Source of the DNA: Syntrophaceae bacterium
GTDB lineage: Bacteria; Desulfobacterota; Syntrophia; Syntrophales; Smithellaceae
Direction of reading: 5' to 3'
Assembly: GCA_018436925.1 (NCBI GenBank)
Contig: JAHDKI010000014.1
Span: forward strand, 62,001-126,000
Length of the DNA stretch: 64,000 bases
The notes beneath the pieces were generated by a model. It did no database searches and was not told where the DNA came from. It saw only the letters and a program-made list of their open reading frames with translations. Shown here in pieces: positions 6,556 through 14,104 of the stretch (within the stretch, counting starts at the first letter, position 1; each line of letters starts with the position of its first letter). A program made the position numbers and the translations under genes.

Positions 6556-8685
6556 ATGGTAAGGAGATGTTGTTTGATCGTCATATTTCTTTTTGCGGTT
6601 TCATTTTCCTGGGCGTTTGCGCAAGAGCGCGATTTGTCCGCTTCGAAGACAGCCTCAGATAAAGCAACCCAAGAGAAAAGTGTGACAGCCCCTGCGAATC
6701 AAGAGATCACACAACTGCAAGAAATTATTGTGACGACCACGCCTTTGCCCAATCCGGTGACGCCGGTCACCACGAGATACGCAACGCAACATAATGTCGT
6801 TTCACAGGAGCAGATTAAAGAACAACACGGTCTGGACTTTCAGTCCGCATTGCGCAATGTGCCCGGTGTGATGTTTCAAAGCAAGAATCTGATGGGCAGC
6901 CAAACCAGCCATAGTTTGTATATTCGCGGACGCGGTGCCAGCCATCCCAGTTCCGATTTTGCGATTTTATATGACGATGTGCCGCGTTTCGGCGCTCTTT
7001 TCGGGCAGGTGTTGGGCGACGGAATGGCCTTGCCCACAATAGGAAGCATCGAAATATTCAAAAGCCCCCAGCCGTCCGAGTTCGGCAGCGGTTACGCTTC
7101 CGTGAGTGTGAAACCGAAATATTTGAAGGATGAGGGTCGGGAAGCCGTGTTAGACTTAAGCGGCGGAAGTTTTAATACATTCGCGCAGAGTCTGTCTGCG
7201 GGGATCAAGAAAGGGGCTTATGATGTCTATATGTCGCAAAGTTGGGCGTCCACGGATGGTCATGTCCGGCATTCCCGGGCCCAGCAACAGAGTTATTACG
7301 CCAATGCGGGATATGATCTGACTCCGAACTGGAGTGTCCGCGTTTTGGCCAATTATGTTGAAAGCCAGACGCTGGCGCCGATGCCGGAAACCAGTCCCGC
7401 AATCAACAGCGCCGTCAGATGGCCTATGGCTGAGCGATTTGATACGGCGACGTTTCTTTCCACGGTCAGCCTGAACCATCGATATGAGAAGGTCGAAGGG
7501 TATCTCAAGGCCTATGTCAACGATACGGACTTTGATCTCCTGCAGGAACTCAATAATGGGGTCCGTTACGGAAACGGAACCGGCGGTTTATGGTCGCGGC
7601 AGCACATCCGGCTTTACGGCCTCCGAATGAAGGAAAGACTATCTTTATGGGAGGGCGGCGAAATCGTTGCCGGCATCGATGCGGATTTGTCCGATATGAG
7701 AAATACGCAACGAACTTACAGTGGACTTGCCGCTCCGGGGATCAACGGCGGTCTCGCCGAACGCGTCTGGGAATTTCCGCAGACCACGATTTTGTCCCCC
7801 TATGTCGCCGTCAGTCAGCTTTTCGGTCGGATGGAAGGATTTCATATAACGCCTTCGGCGTCATACAGATACATGCATCATAACCGGTTTCAATCTGAAT
7901 CCTCCTGGCAGGCGGGACTTGTGACCGGATACGCTCACACGCACCTGAATGTGAATTACGCTCGGGGCTTGAATTACCCCTCGCCCATCATCCTCATGAA
8001 CATGGTTCTGGCCAGCAATCCGGCGATCAATCCCGACGCGCTCTGGGAGACCATCAAACCGGAAACGGTGGATCATTATGAAATCGGTTTAACGCACACC
8101 TGGCCCCGCAAGGCGTCTCTCGGCGCGACGGCTTTTTATGACAAAGGGAAAAACCGTTATCAGGCATACATGTTCGGCCCCATTCCCATTTCATTCAATG
8201 ATCCGATCGGCGAATACGAGATTCGCGGTTTGGAATTGACCGGAACATTTTTCCCGCTTAAAACGCTCGAATGTTTCGCCGGCGCCACGTTCATGGCAGC
8301 CAAAGCTAAAGGCAGCGACGGCCTGGAGCGCAAAGACATGCCCTACACGCCCGGTTTTCAGTTTCAGGCGGGAGTTCACTGGTCGTTTCTGGAGCATTTC
8401 AAACTGCGAGTGGATATGCAGTATTTGAAGGACGTCTATTCCGCGACCAGCATGAGAACCGGCAACTTTAATTTCGCATTGCTTAACGACAATAACAAAC
8501 TGGAGGATTTCGCCCTGGTCAACGGACGTCTGGGGTATACGTTTGACTATAAACCCCTTCATATCAGCGATTCGGAAGTGTATGTGGCGGTGAACAATAT
8601 TTTCAACCGTCACTATGAATATGCAAAGGGCTACAGTATGCCCGGGATTACGGCTTTTGCGGGGTTGACGCTCAGGTTTATGTAG
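6556..8685 (+). CDS. TonB-dependent outer-membrane receptor
   Basis: 709 residues with an N-terminal signal peptide (hydrophobic to about residue 21, cleavage near AFAQ). A plug domain follows (EIIVTTTPLP as a TonB-box-like stretch, then QSALRNVPGVMF and SLYIRGRG) and a long beta-barrel rich in alternating aromatic residues. It ends LTLRFM, so the usual terminal aromatic is second to last. The start has GGAGG. Receptors of this type take up siderophores, cobalamin or metal chelates. Here the ABC importer behind it and nikR at the end of the cluster point to nickel or another divalent metal. Confidence 0.9.
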   Translation: MVRRCCLIVIFLFAVSFSWAFAQERDLSASKTASDKATQEKSVTAPANQEITQLQEIIVTTTPLPNPVTPVTTRYATQHNVVSQEQIKEQHGLDFQSALRNVPGVMFQSKNLMGSQTSHSLYIRGRGASHPSSDFAILYDDVPRFGALFGQVLGDGMALPTIGSIEIFKSPQPSEFGSGYASVSVKPKYLKDEGREAVLDLSGGSFNTFAQSLSAGIKKGAYDVYMSQSWASTDGHVRHSRAQQQSYYANAGYDLTPNWSVRVLANYVESQTLAPMPETSPAINSAVRWPMAERFDTATFLSTVSLNHRYEKVEGYLKAYVNDTDFDLLQELNNGVRYGNGTGGLWSRQHIRLYGLRMKERLSLWEGGEIVAGIDADLSDMRNTQRTYSGLAAPGINGGLAERVWEFPQTTILSPYVAVSQLFGRMEGFHITPSASYRYMHHNRFQSESSWQAGLVTGYAHTHLNVNYARGLNYPSPIILMNMVLASNPAINPDALWETIKPETVDHYEIGLTHTWPRKASLGATAFYDKGKNRYQAYMFGPIPISFNDPIGEYEIRGLELTGTFFPLKTLECFAGATFMAAKAKGSDGLERKDMPYTPGFQFQAGVHWSFLEHFKLRVDMQYLKDVYSATSMRTGNFNFALLNDNNKLEDFALVNGRLGYTFDYKPLHISDSEVYVAVNNIFNRHYEYAKGYSMPGITAFAGLTLRFM

Positions 8686-8742
8686 GATGATCACAAGCGG
8701 TTGCTGGAAAATTGCCGCGAATAATCGAGATGGTTCTGGACG

Positions 8743-9570
8743 ATGAGAATTAAAACAATCTTCATACGGGTTCTTCTTTTTTTAACGGCGATGTTGGGCG
8801 CATTTTCAGTTGGCGGCCATGCAGGCGCCGTAGAGACGAGGACTCTGGTGGTGACTTCCGATACGATCCTGTCGGGAATGGCCGGCGCTCTTCTTCCCCC
8901 CGACAGATATCGCATTGAAGCGATTCTTCCCCCCGGTCAGTGTCCCGGCCATTATGACGTCAAGCTCTCGGATATCGAGAAAATGCAAAAAGCCGCACTG
9001 GTCATTTCTTTCCGGAGCTTGCCGTTTATGGAAAAAGCAAAAACCGACACCCCCAGGAGGTTGAAGATCGACAACGGCGGACGAAACTGGATGGCGCCCG
9101 ATTCCTATATTTTCGGTCTCGATCGTCTGGCGCAGGAACTGATCGGGGTTTTTCCGGATGAACGAAAAGAAATAGAAATAAGAAAAGAAGCGACTGTCCG
9201 CCATGTGCGAGAAGAAGCGCGAATGCTCAAAGATATGGCGCTGACCGCCGGGATTTCAGGCAGCGCGGTGTTGAGTTCCTCCATGCAAAAGGAGCCGCTC
9301 GAGTGGATGGGATTTCGCGTGGTCGGCGTGTACGGCAGGCCCGAAGCCCTTTCGGTCAGAGAAGTGTCGCGTTTGCTCAGGCTCGGCAAGGAGAAACGGA
9401 TTGTTGCCGTCGTGGATAATCTCCAATCCGGTCCGGACGCGGGAAAAAGCATTGCCGAAACACTGGGCAAGCCGCATATCGTGCTCAATAATTTTCCTTC
9501 AGAGTCCGGCTATCTGACCACGCTTCGGAAAAATGTGGAAGCCGTTTTGAAGGCTCTGGAGCATCCATGA
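8743..9570 (+). CDS. Metal ABC transporter substrate-binding protein (ZnuA/TroA-like, atypical ligands)
   Basis: 275 residues with a signal peptide (about residues 1-29) and a diverged cluster A-I (TroA-like) fold. The first metal His of ZnuA is matched by PGHYDVKLSDIEKM, here preceded by Cys. The usual second ligand segment (a His followed by WLDP) reads APDSYIFGLDRL, so that His is gone. The C-terminal half keeps a rigid helix and the segment VAVVDNLQSG. The specificity may therefore differ from zinc; nickel is my inference from nikR and the hydrogenase genes nearby. Its stop overlaps the ATPase start (ATGA). Confidence 0.75.
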   Translation: MRIKTIFIRVLLFLTAMLGAFSVGGHAGAVETRTLVVTSDTILSGMAGALLPPDRYRIEAILPPGQCPGHYDVKLSDIEKMQKAALVISFRSLPFMEKAKTDTPRRLKIDNGGRNWMAPDSYIFGLDRLAQELIGVFPDERKEIEIRKEATVRHVREEARMLKDMALTAGISGSAVLSSSMQKEPLEWMGFRVVGVYGRPEALSVREVSRLLRLGKEKRIVAVVDNLQSGPDAGKSIAETLGKPHIVLNNFPSESGYLTTLRKNVEAVLKALEHP

Positions 9571-10343
9571 CAGATCATTATCTGACCTTAAAACAGGTAT
9601 CCGTGAGACGGCATCAATCGCTTTTGCTCTCCGGCATAGACCTTCGTGTTTCAAAAAATGAATTTGTGGGAGTCATTGGTCCCAACGGAGCCGGGAAAAC
9701 CACACTGCTGAATGTGATTGCCGGGTTTGAAAAGTTTTCCGGCGCGCTTAGCCTCTTCGGAGAGGCCCAGACCTGGCGACGGCCACGGCAAACGCGCCTG
9801 CGCGTGGGCTATGTGCCGCAACTTCTGCAGATCGATCCCGGATTTCCGATTCTTGCCCGGCAGGCCGTGATGACAGGCGCCGTCGGCCGGTTGGGCCTTT
9901 TCCGGAAACCGGGGAAACAAGAATATGAGAATACGCTTCGGTTGATGGACATGATGCGCGTGGCGCATCTGGCTGACCGCCCGCTGGGGCAACTCTCCGG
10001 CGGGGAAAGGCAGAAAGTGTCGCTGGCCCGCGCCATTGTCCAGAAGCCGGATTTACTGCTTCTGGATGAACCGACCGCCAATCTGGATATTGCCGTTCAA
10101 AAAGAGGTGTTGAAGCTGATCGATGAAATATCCGAACGCGAAGCTCTGACGATTTTGTTTGTTACGCACGATTTCAACATGCTGCCCGAGCGTATGCGCC
10201 GGGCGGTCATGCTCAAAGGCGGTCTGAAAGTTTTTGACGGCAAAATTTCAGCAGCGCTCACGGGCAATGAGCTGAGCCGTGTTTTTGAGTACCCACTGGA
10301 AACTTTTGAAAGAAACGGAAAGCGTTTTATCTGCTATGGTTGA
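9567..10343 (+). CDS. Metal ABC transporter ATP-binding protein (ZnuC-like)
   Basis: 258 residues. Walker A is GPNGAGKTT, the Q-loop lies around YVPQ, the signature is LSGGE, and Walker B is LLLLDEPTAN followed by the H-loop VTHDFN. It powers the importer formed with the flanking permease and binding protein. It overlaps both neighbours by a few bases, as expected for a coupled operon. Confidence 0.9.
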   Translation: MTDHYLTLKQVSVRRHQSLLLSGIDLRVSKNEFVGVIGPNGAGKTTLLNVIAGFEKFSGALSLFGEAQTWRRPRQTRLRVGYVPQLLQIDPGFPILARQAVMTGAVGRLGLFRKPGKQEYENTLRLMDMMRVAHLADRPLGQLSGGERQKVSLARAIVQKPDLLLLDEPTANLDIAVQKEVLKLIDEISEREALTILFVTHDFNMLPERMRRAVMLKGGLKVFDGKISAALTGNELSRVFEYPLETFERNGKRFICYG

Positions 10344-11199
10344 ATCGATTCTGCAAACGCTGAGCTATGCGCCCATTCAGCGCGCGCTGGCGGCCTGTAT
10401 CCTGTGCGGCGCCAGTTGCGCGCTTCTGTCCGTTTTTGTCGTGCTGATGAAAATGCCGCTGATCGGCGTCTCCATGTCCCATGCGGCCTTTGCCGGAGCG
10501 GTATTGGGCATGCTTCTGGACATCAATCCCTTTGTGAGCGGCTTCATTTTGTGCCTGCTGACGGCCGCCGTTTTGGGGCCTCTGTCCGATCGGGCGGATA
10601 TGGCTCCGGAGAACCTGCTGGGCATTTTGTTTTCTTTTCTGATGGGGGTCGCTTTTCTGGGCATGGGCATTCTCACGCAGACCAAAGCGGGGGCGCTTAA
10701 CTTGATGTGGGGAAGCCTTTTAACGCTTTCGAATAATGATCTTTACGTCCTGGCGCTGGTCACGCTTGTGTTGACGGTTTTCATCGTGCTGTTTTTCAAG
10801 GAGATCCGCGTCGTGCTGTTCAGCCGCCGCCTAGCCGCGTCAAGCGGCGTTCCGGAGCGGGTTATTTATTATATCCTCTTATTTATGACGGGCGCCGTGG
10901 TGTCGTCGAATCTGGCCACGGTCGGCGGACTGCTCATTTTTGCGCTGCTGGTTCAACCGGGCGCCGTAGCGCTGCAGTTAACCTATAATTTGAAATCCTT
11001 TTTTCTCATATCCGCTGCGACAGGCATCCTCGCCTGCTTTTTGGGCCTGGTGGCTTCTTATGTATTTGACATTCCCTCCGGCGCATCGGTGGTTCTGGCG
11101 GCGACGGTTTTGTTTGCGTTGGCCTTCGTCTTTTCTCCCAAGCGCCGGGTCGTCAGACCTATTGAAAGGAAAATCCAAGATGAAAATGACAGACGCTGA
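10336..11199 (+). CDS. Metal ABC transporter permease (ZnuB-like)
   Basis: 287 residues from the ATG overlapping the ATPase stop; the same frame is open further upstream, but that stretch lies inside the ATPase gene. Eight or so hydrophobic helices and the family pattern (SHAAFAGAVLG early, then SSNLATVGGLLIFALLVQPGA) identify an ABC-3 family inner-membrane permease for Zn, Mn or related ions. Confidence 0.9.
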   Translation: MVESILQTLSYAPIQRALAACILCGASCALLSVFVVLMKMPLIGVSMSHAAFAGAVLGMLLDINPFVSGFILCLLTAAVLGPLSDRADMAPENLLGILFSFLMGVAFLGMGILTQTKAGALNLMWGSLLTLSNNDLYVLALVTLVLTVFIVLFFKEIRVVLFSRRLAASSGVPERVIYYILLFMTGAVVSSNLATVGGLLIFALLVQPGAVALQLTYNLKSFFLISAATGILACFLGLVASYVFDIPSGASVVLAATVLFALAFVFSPKRRVVRPIERKIQDENDRR

Positions 11200-11821
11200 A
11201 ATCTACGACGCCAGAAAACAATTTTTCAACGATTCCGCGGGAAAGTGGATCGACATGTGGTACCGCGATCCGGAAACCGGGGAACAAAAGAAGCACGAAA
11301 AGGACTTTAATCGTCTTTTTGCCCTGATGCCGCTTGCGCCCGGCCATTGTGTTCTCGACGCGGGATGCGGAACGGGTGTTCTGGTGCCCTATATCCTTGA
11401 CGCGATCGGAGATCAGGGAACGCTGTATGAACTGGATTTTGCCGAAAACATGATTGACTTAAATCGGTCGCTCCATCCGATGAAGAATATCCGCTTCCTG
11501 TTATCCGACGTGGAGCACGCGCCGATCGAAGAGGCGTCTTGTGATATTGCCGTGTGTTTTTCCTGTTTTCCGCATTTTCAGGATAAGGGCCAGGCGATTG
11601 GCGCGCTGGCGCGCATCTTAAAGGCAAGCGGAATCTTGATTATCGCGCATTTCGATTCTTCGGATGGAATCAATCATCATCATAAATCCTGCCATGCCGT
11701 CATGCACGATCATCTGCCTGACGAAGCCGTCATGCGGACCATGATCGCCGATGCCGGCTTTGATATTGAATCCTTTATCGATGAGAAAGGTTTTTATTAC
11801 ATTCAGGCGAGAAAAAAATAG
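11180..11821 (+). CDS. Class I SAM-dependent methyltransferase in the metal-uptake operon
   Basis: 213 residues from the ATG behind AAAGGA, overlapping the permease end by 20 bp. The SAM-binding motif is DAGCGTG (residues 60-66), followed by an acidic strand end (LYELDFAENM) and SDVEHAP. Residues 166-178 hold a His/Cys-rich segment (HHHKSCHAVMHDH). The family keeps one or two His there, but this many suggest a metal contact. The substrate is unknown; modification of a metallophore taken up or made by the cell is one possibility given the operon. Confidence 0.8.
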   Translation: MKMTDAEIYDARKQFFNDSAGKWIDMWYRDPETGEQKKHEKDFNRLFALMPLAPGHCVLDAGCGTGVLVPYILDAIGDQGTLYELDFAENMIDLNRSLHPMKNIRFLLSDVEHAPIEEASCDIAVCFSCFPHFQDKGQAIGALARILKASGILIIAHFDSSDGINHHHKSCHAVMHDHLPDEAVMRTMIADAGFDIESFIDEKGFYYIQARKK

Positions 11822-11823
11822 TC

Positions 11824-11853
11824 TTGACCTTCGGGCCGTCAGTTCAATATAGT
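11824..11853 (+). promoter_or_regulatory. sigma70-type promoter of nikR
   Basis: TTGACC (11824-11829) and TATAGT (11848-11853) are 18 bases apart, starting directly after the methyltransferase stop. nikR can thus be expressed separately from the uptake operon. Confidence 0.5.
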
Positions 11854-11885
11854 TTGTCCCACCAGAAAATAAGGAGGGCGCAATC

Positions 11886-12302
11886 ATGTCTAATCTTGTC
11901 CGTTTCGGCGTGTCGCTGGAAGACGATCTGCTGACGAAATTCGACGCTCATATCAAAAAACAAAAATATACCAATCGCTCTGAAGCGATTCGCGACTTGA
12001 TTCGGGAAGAACTGGTTAAAAAGGAATGGTCGGAGAACAAAGAAGTGACCGGTGCAATCACCATCGTCTATGATCATCACGCCCGCGAGTTGGTGACCAA
12101 AGTGCTGGATATCCAGCACGATTATCATACCTGCATTTTATCCAGCCAGCATATTCATCTGGATCATCACAACTGCTTTGAAATTATCGTGACCAAGGGC
12201 AAAGCCAAAGAAATTGAAGTCCTCTACGAGAAACTCAAGGCCGTCAAAAACGTCAAACATGCAGGGATCATGATGGCAACTCGAGGAAAAGATCTGCCTT
12301 GA
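11886..12302 (+). CDS. nikR: Nickel-responsive transcriptional regulator NikR
   Basis: 138 residues, the normal NikR size, starting at an ATG behind AAGGAGG. The N-terminal ribbon-helix-helix (VRFGVSLEDDLLTKFD, then NRSEAIRDLIR) binds DNA. The C-terminal ACT-like domain carries His78, His89, His91 and Cys97, which is the square-planar nickel site of Escherichia coli NikR (His76, His87, His89, Cys95) shifted by two. It should repress nickel uptake when nickel is sufficient. Its place between the uptake operon and the [NiFe]-hydrogenase operon fits. Confidence 0.95.
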   Translation: MSNLVRFGVSLEDDLLTKFDAHIKKQKYTNRSEAIRDLIREELVKKEWSENKEVTGAITIVYDHHARELVTKVLDIQHDYHTCILSSQHIHLDHHNCFEIIVTKGKAKEIEVLYEKLKAVKNVKHAGIMMATRGKDLP

Positions 12303-12416
12303 CGATCCGGTATTTCCAACCACAGGGAAATGCCGTGCGGTTGTCCGCCGAAGGCGCTAAACAGTCGTGGACAGGGGCTTCAAAGCGGATTCACGAGCCG
12401 AAAAATTCCACATCAG

Positions 12417-13043
12417 TTAAACAGCAATCAAATTAAGGCGGCAAGGAATACAAACACGCCGGCCGTCCGGCAGCACCTCCATTTTGCCGGTCATCGTCAT
12501 CTCACCGCACAGCGCGCAGGGTTCCGACGGTTGAAGCGGGGCGAAAAGAGGATCATCATAATTCATTTCTTTCGTCGTGAAAATATCACGAAAGGGTCTC
12601 GACAGAAGGTCATTTATTTTCATTTGCTTGAGGGCCGTTTGGTCTTCTTTGCTCGCAATTCCCTTGTCGAGAGCGCCGCTGAGCTGATCATAGATCTGTT
12701 GATCGCTTCCCTGATACGCATAACGTTCGGTCCGGCTGAAACGAAAAGATCGGCGTTTCGTCCGGCTGATAATCGTATAGGCGTTCTTTCCGTAATCTTT
12801 GATGATCAGATTGCCTTTTCCGGCTGCCGTGCCCAGCAGAACCTGAAGCGCGTCGATGGCGCAGGAATCGTTTTCACAAATCGCAACAATTTCCTCATCG
12901 ACGGCCCGGCGCAAATCCATCAAACCGATCGCTTCAAGGGCCACTCTGTAACCATAAATCAAACCGGGGCAGATATGCCCGTGAAAATCCACGCATCGCT
13001 TTAAGTCATCGGGCCATTCTCTTTGATCCTGTGTTGGGGTCAT
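12417..13043 (-). CDS. FmdE/FwdE-like zinc-ribbon protein at the end of the hyp operon
   Basis: 208 residues behind GGAGA. The N-terminal FmdE domain shows the HGHICPGL motif (about residues 20-27) and the CENDSCAIDALQ strand, with AAGKGNL after it. A C-terminal zinc ribbon has CALC and CIPC. FmdE is named after formylmethanofuran dehydrogenase, but in bacteria such proteins occur near molybdenum, tungsten and hydrogenase genes without a proven role. Here it is the last gene of the [NiFe]-hydrogenase/hyp operon, 50 bp after hypE, which suggests a link to metal-cofactor handling. Confidence 0.85.
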   Translation of the reverse strand: MTPTQDQREWPDDLKRCVDFHGHICPGLIYGYRVALEAIGLMDLRRAVDEEIVAICENDSCAIDALQVLLGTAAGKGNLIIKDYGKNAYTIISRTKRRSFRFSRTERYAYQGSDQQIYDQLSGALDKGIASKEDQTALKQMKINDLLSRPFRDIFTTKEMNYDDPLFAPLQPSEPCALCGEMTMTGKMEVLPDGRRVCIPCRLNLIAV

Positions 13044-13093
13044 GCATTATCTCCTGTGATCTGCGCCTGCCAGGGTTCGGGATCTTTCGTCGA

Positions 13094-14104
13094 TCAGCAA
13101 ATCCTCGGCACGAGTTCTCCCGTCGGCAGATCGATCATCCGCTCGCCGCCAATGATTGTTTTCAATACGACCCGGCCAGGGGTGGACGAACCGACCCGGC
13201 CGATGAGGGCGGCGTTTCGGCCGTAGGGGTGTTGTTGCATGGTCTGCAAAACGGTTCGGGCGTCGCTTTCGGCGCAGAAGACAACGATTTTTCCTTCGTT
13301 GGCCAGATAAAGCGGGTCGAATCCCAGAATTTCGCAGATGCCCCGGACGTTATCCTGTATGGGCATATTCTTTTCATCGATATCAATGCGCATCTGCGCG
13401 GCTTGGGCGATTTCCGCAAGAATCGCGCCCAGGCCTCCGCGCGTCGCGTCGCGCATGCAATGGACATGGGGACTGACCTGAAGAATCCCGGCAATCAAAC
13501 CGTTGAGCGGGGCGGTATCGGAAAGCAGATCAGAGGAAAGCGATAGCTTTTCTCTTGCGGCGATGACGGCCGCTCCGTGATCTCCCAGCGTTCCGTTGAC
13601 GATGATGACGTCGCCGGGCGAAATGCTTTTAACGGATAACGGGGAAGGGTACTCAATCACGCCGATGCCGGAGGTGTTGATGAAAATGCCGTCGGCTGCG
13701 CCGCGCGCGACGACTTTGGTGTCTCCCGTGACGATTTGCACGCCGGCTTGGGCGGCTTTTTCGGCCATCGTGTCGCAAATCGTCTCCAGAGAGGCCATCG
13801 GAAAGCCTTCTTCCACAATGACGCCGCAGCTTAAGAAAAGGGGATTGCCGCCGCAGACGGCCAGATCATTGACGGTGCCGCAAACGGCGAGCGACCCGAT
13901 ATTGCCGCCGGGAAAGAAGGCGGGGCTCACGACGTAGGAATCGGTGGTGAAACAAAACTTCCGATGGTCGACATTCAAAACGGCGCTGTCTTCGAGCCGC
14001 TCCAGATAAGGGTTTCGAAAACGGGGCACGAAAAGCTGCGCAATCAGGTCATGGGATAAAAGCCCGCCCCCGCCGTGTTCCAGAAGTATTTTGTCGTGTT
14101 TCAT
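13094..14104 (-). CDS. hypE: Hydrogenase maturation protein HypE
   Basis: 336 residues, full length. HypE takes the carbamoyl group from HypF on its C-terminal cysteine and dehydrates it with ATP to a thiocyanate, the source of the CN ligands of the [NiFe] centre. The essential C-terminus is intact (ends PRIC). The N-terminal ATP-binding motif HGGGG and the DTKVV and ATRGG segments are present. It starts with the ATGA overlap at the hypF stop. Confidence 0.97.
   Translation of the reverse strand: MKHDKILLEHGGGGLLSHDLIAQLFVPRFRNPYLERLEDSAVLNVDHRKFCFTTDSYVVSPAFFPGGNIGSLAVCGTVNDLAVCGGNPLFLSCGVIVEEGFPMASLETICDTMAEKAAQAGVQIVTGDTKVVARGAADGIFINTSGIGVIEYPSPLSVKSISPGDVIIVNGTLGDHGAAVIAAREKLSLSSDLLSDTAPLNGLIAGILQVSPHVHCMRDATRGGLGAILAEIAQAAQMRIDIDEKNMPIQDNVRGICEILGFDPLYLANEGKIVVFCAESDARTVLQTMQQHPYGRNAALIGRVGSSTPGRVVLKTIIGGERMIDLPTGELVPRIC

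Noticed and set aside
6527-6558. Nine-codon leader peptide (GTG start) ending at the receptor start codon
   Set aside because: Its GTG lies inside the Shine-Dalgarno-like sequence, leaving no spacing for translation initiation.
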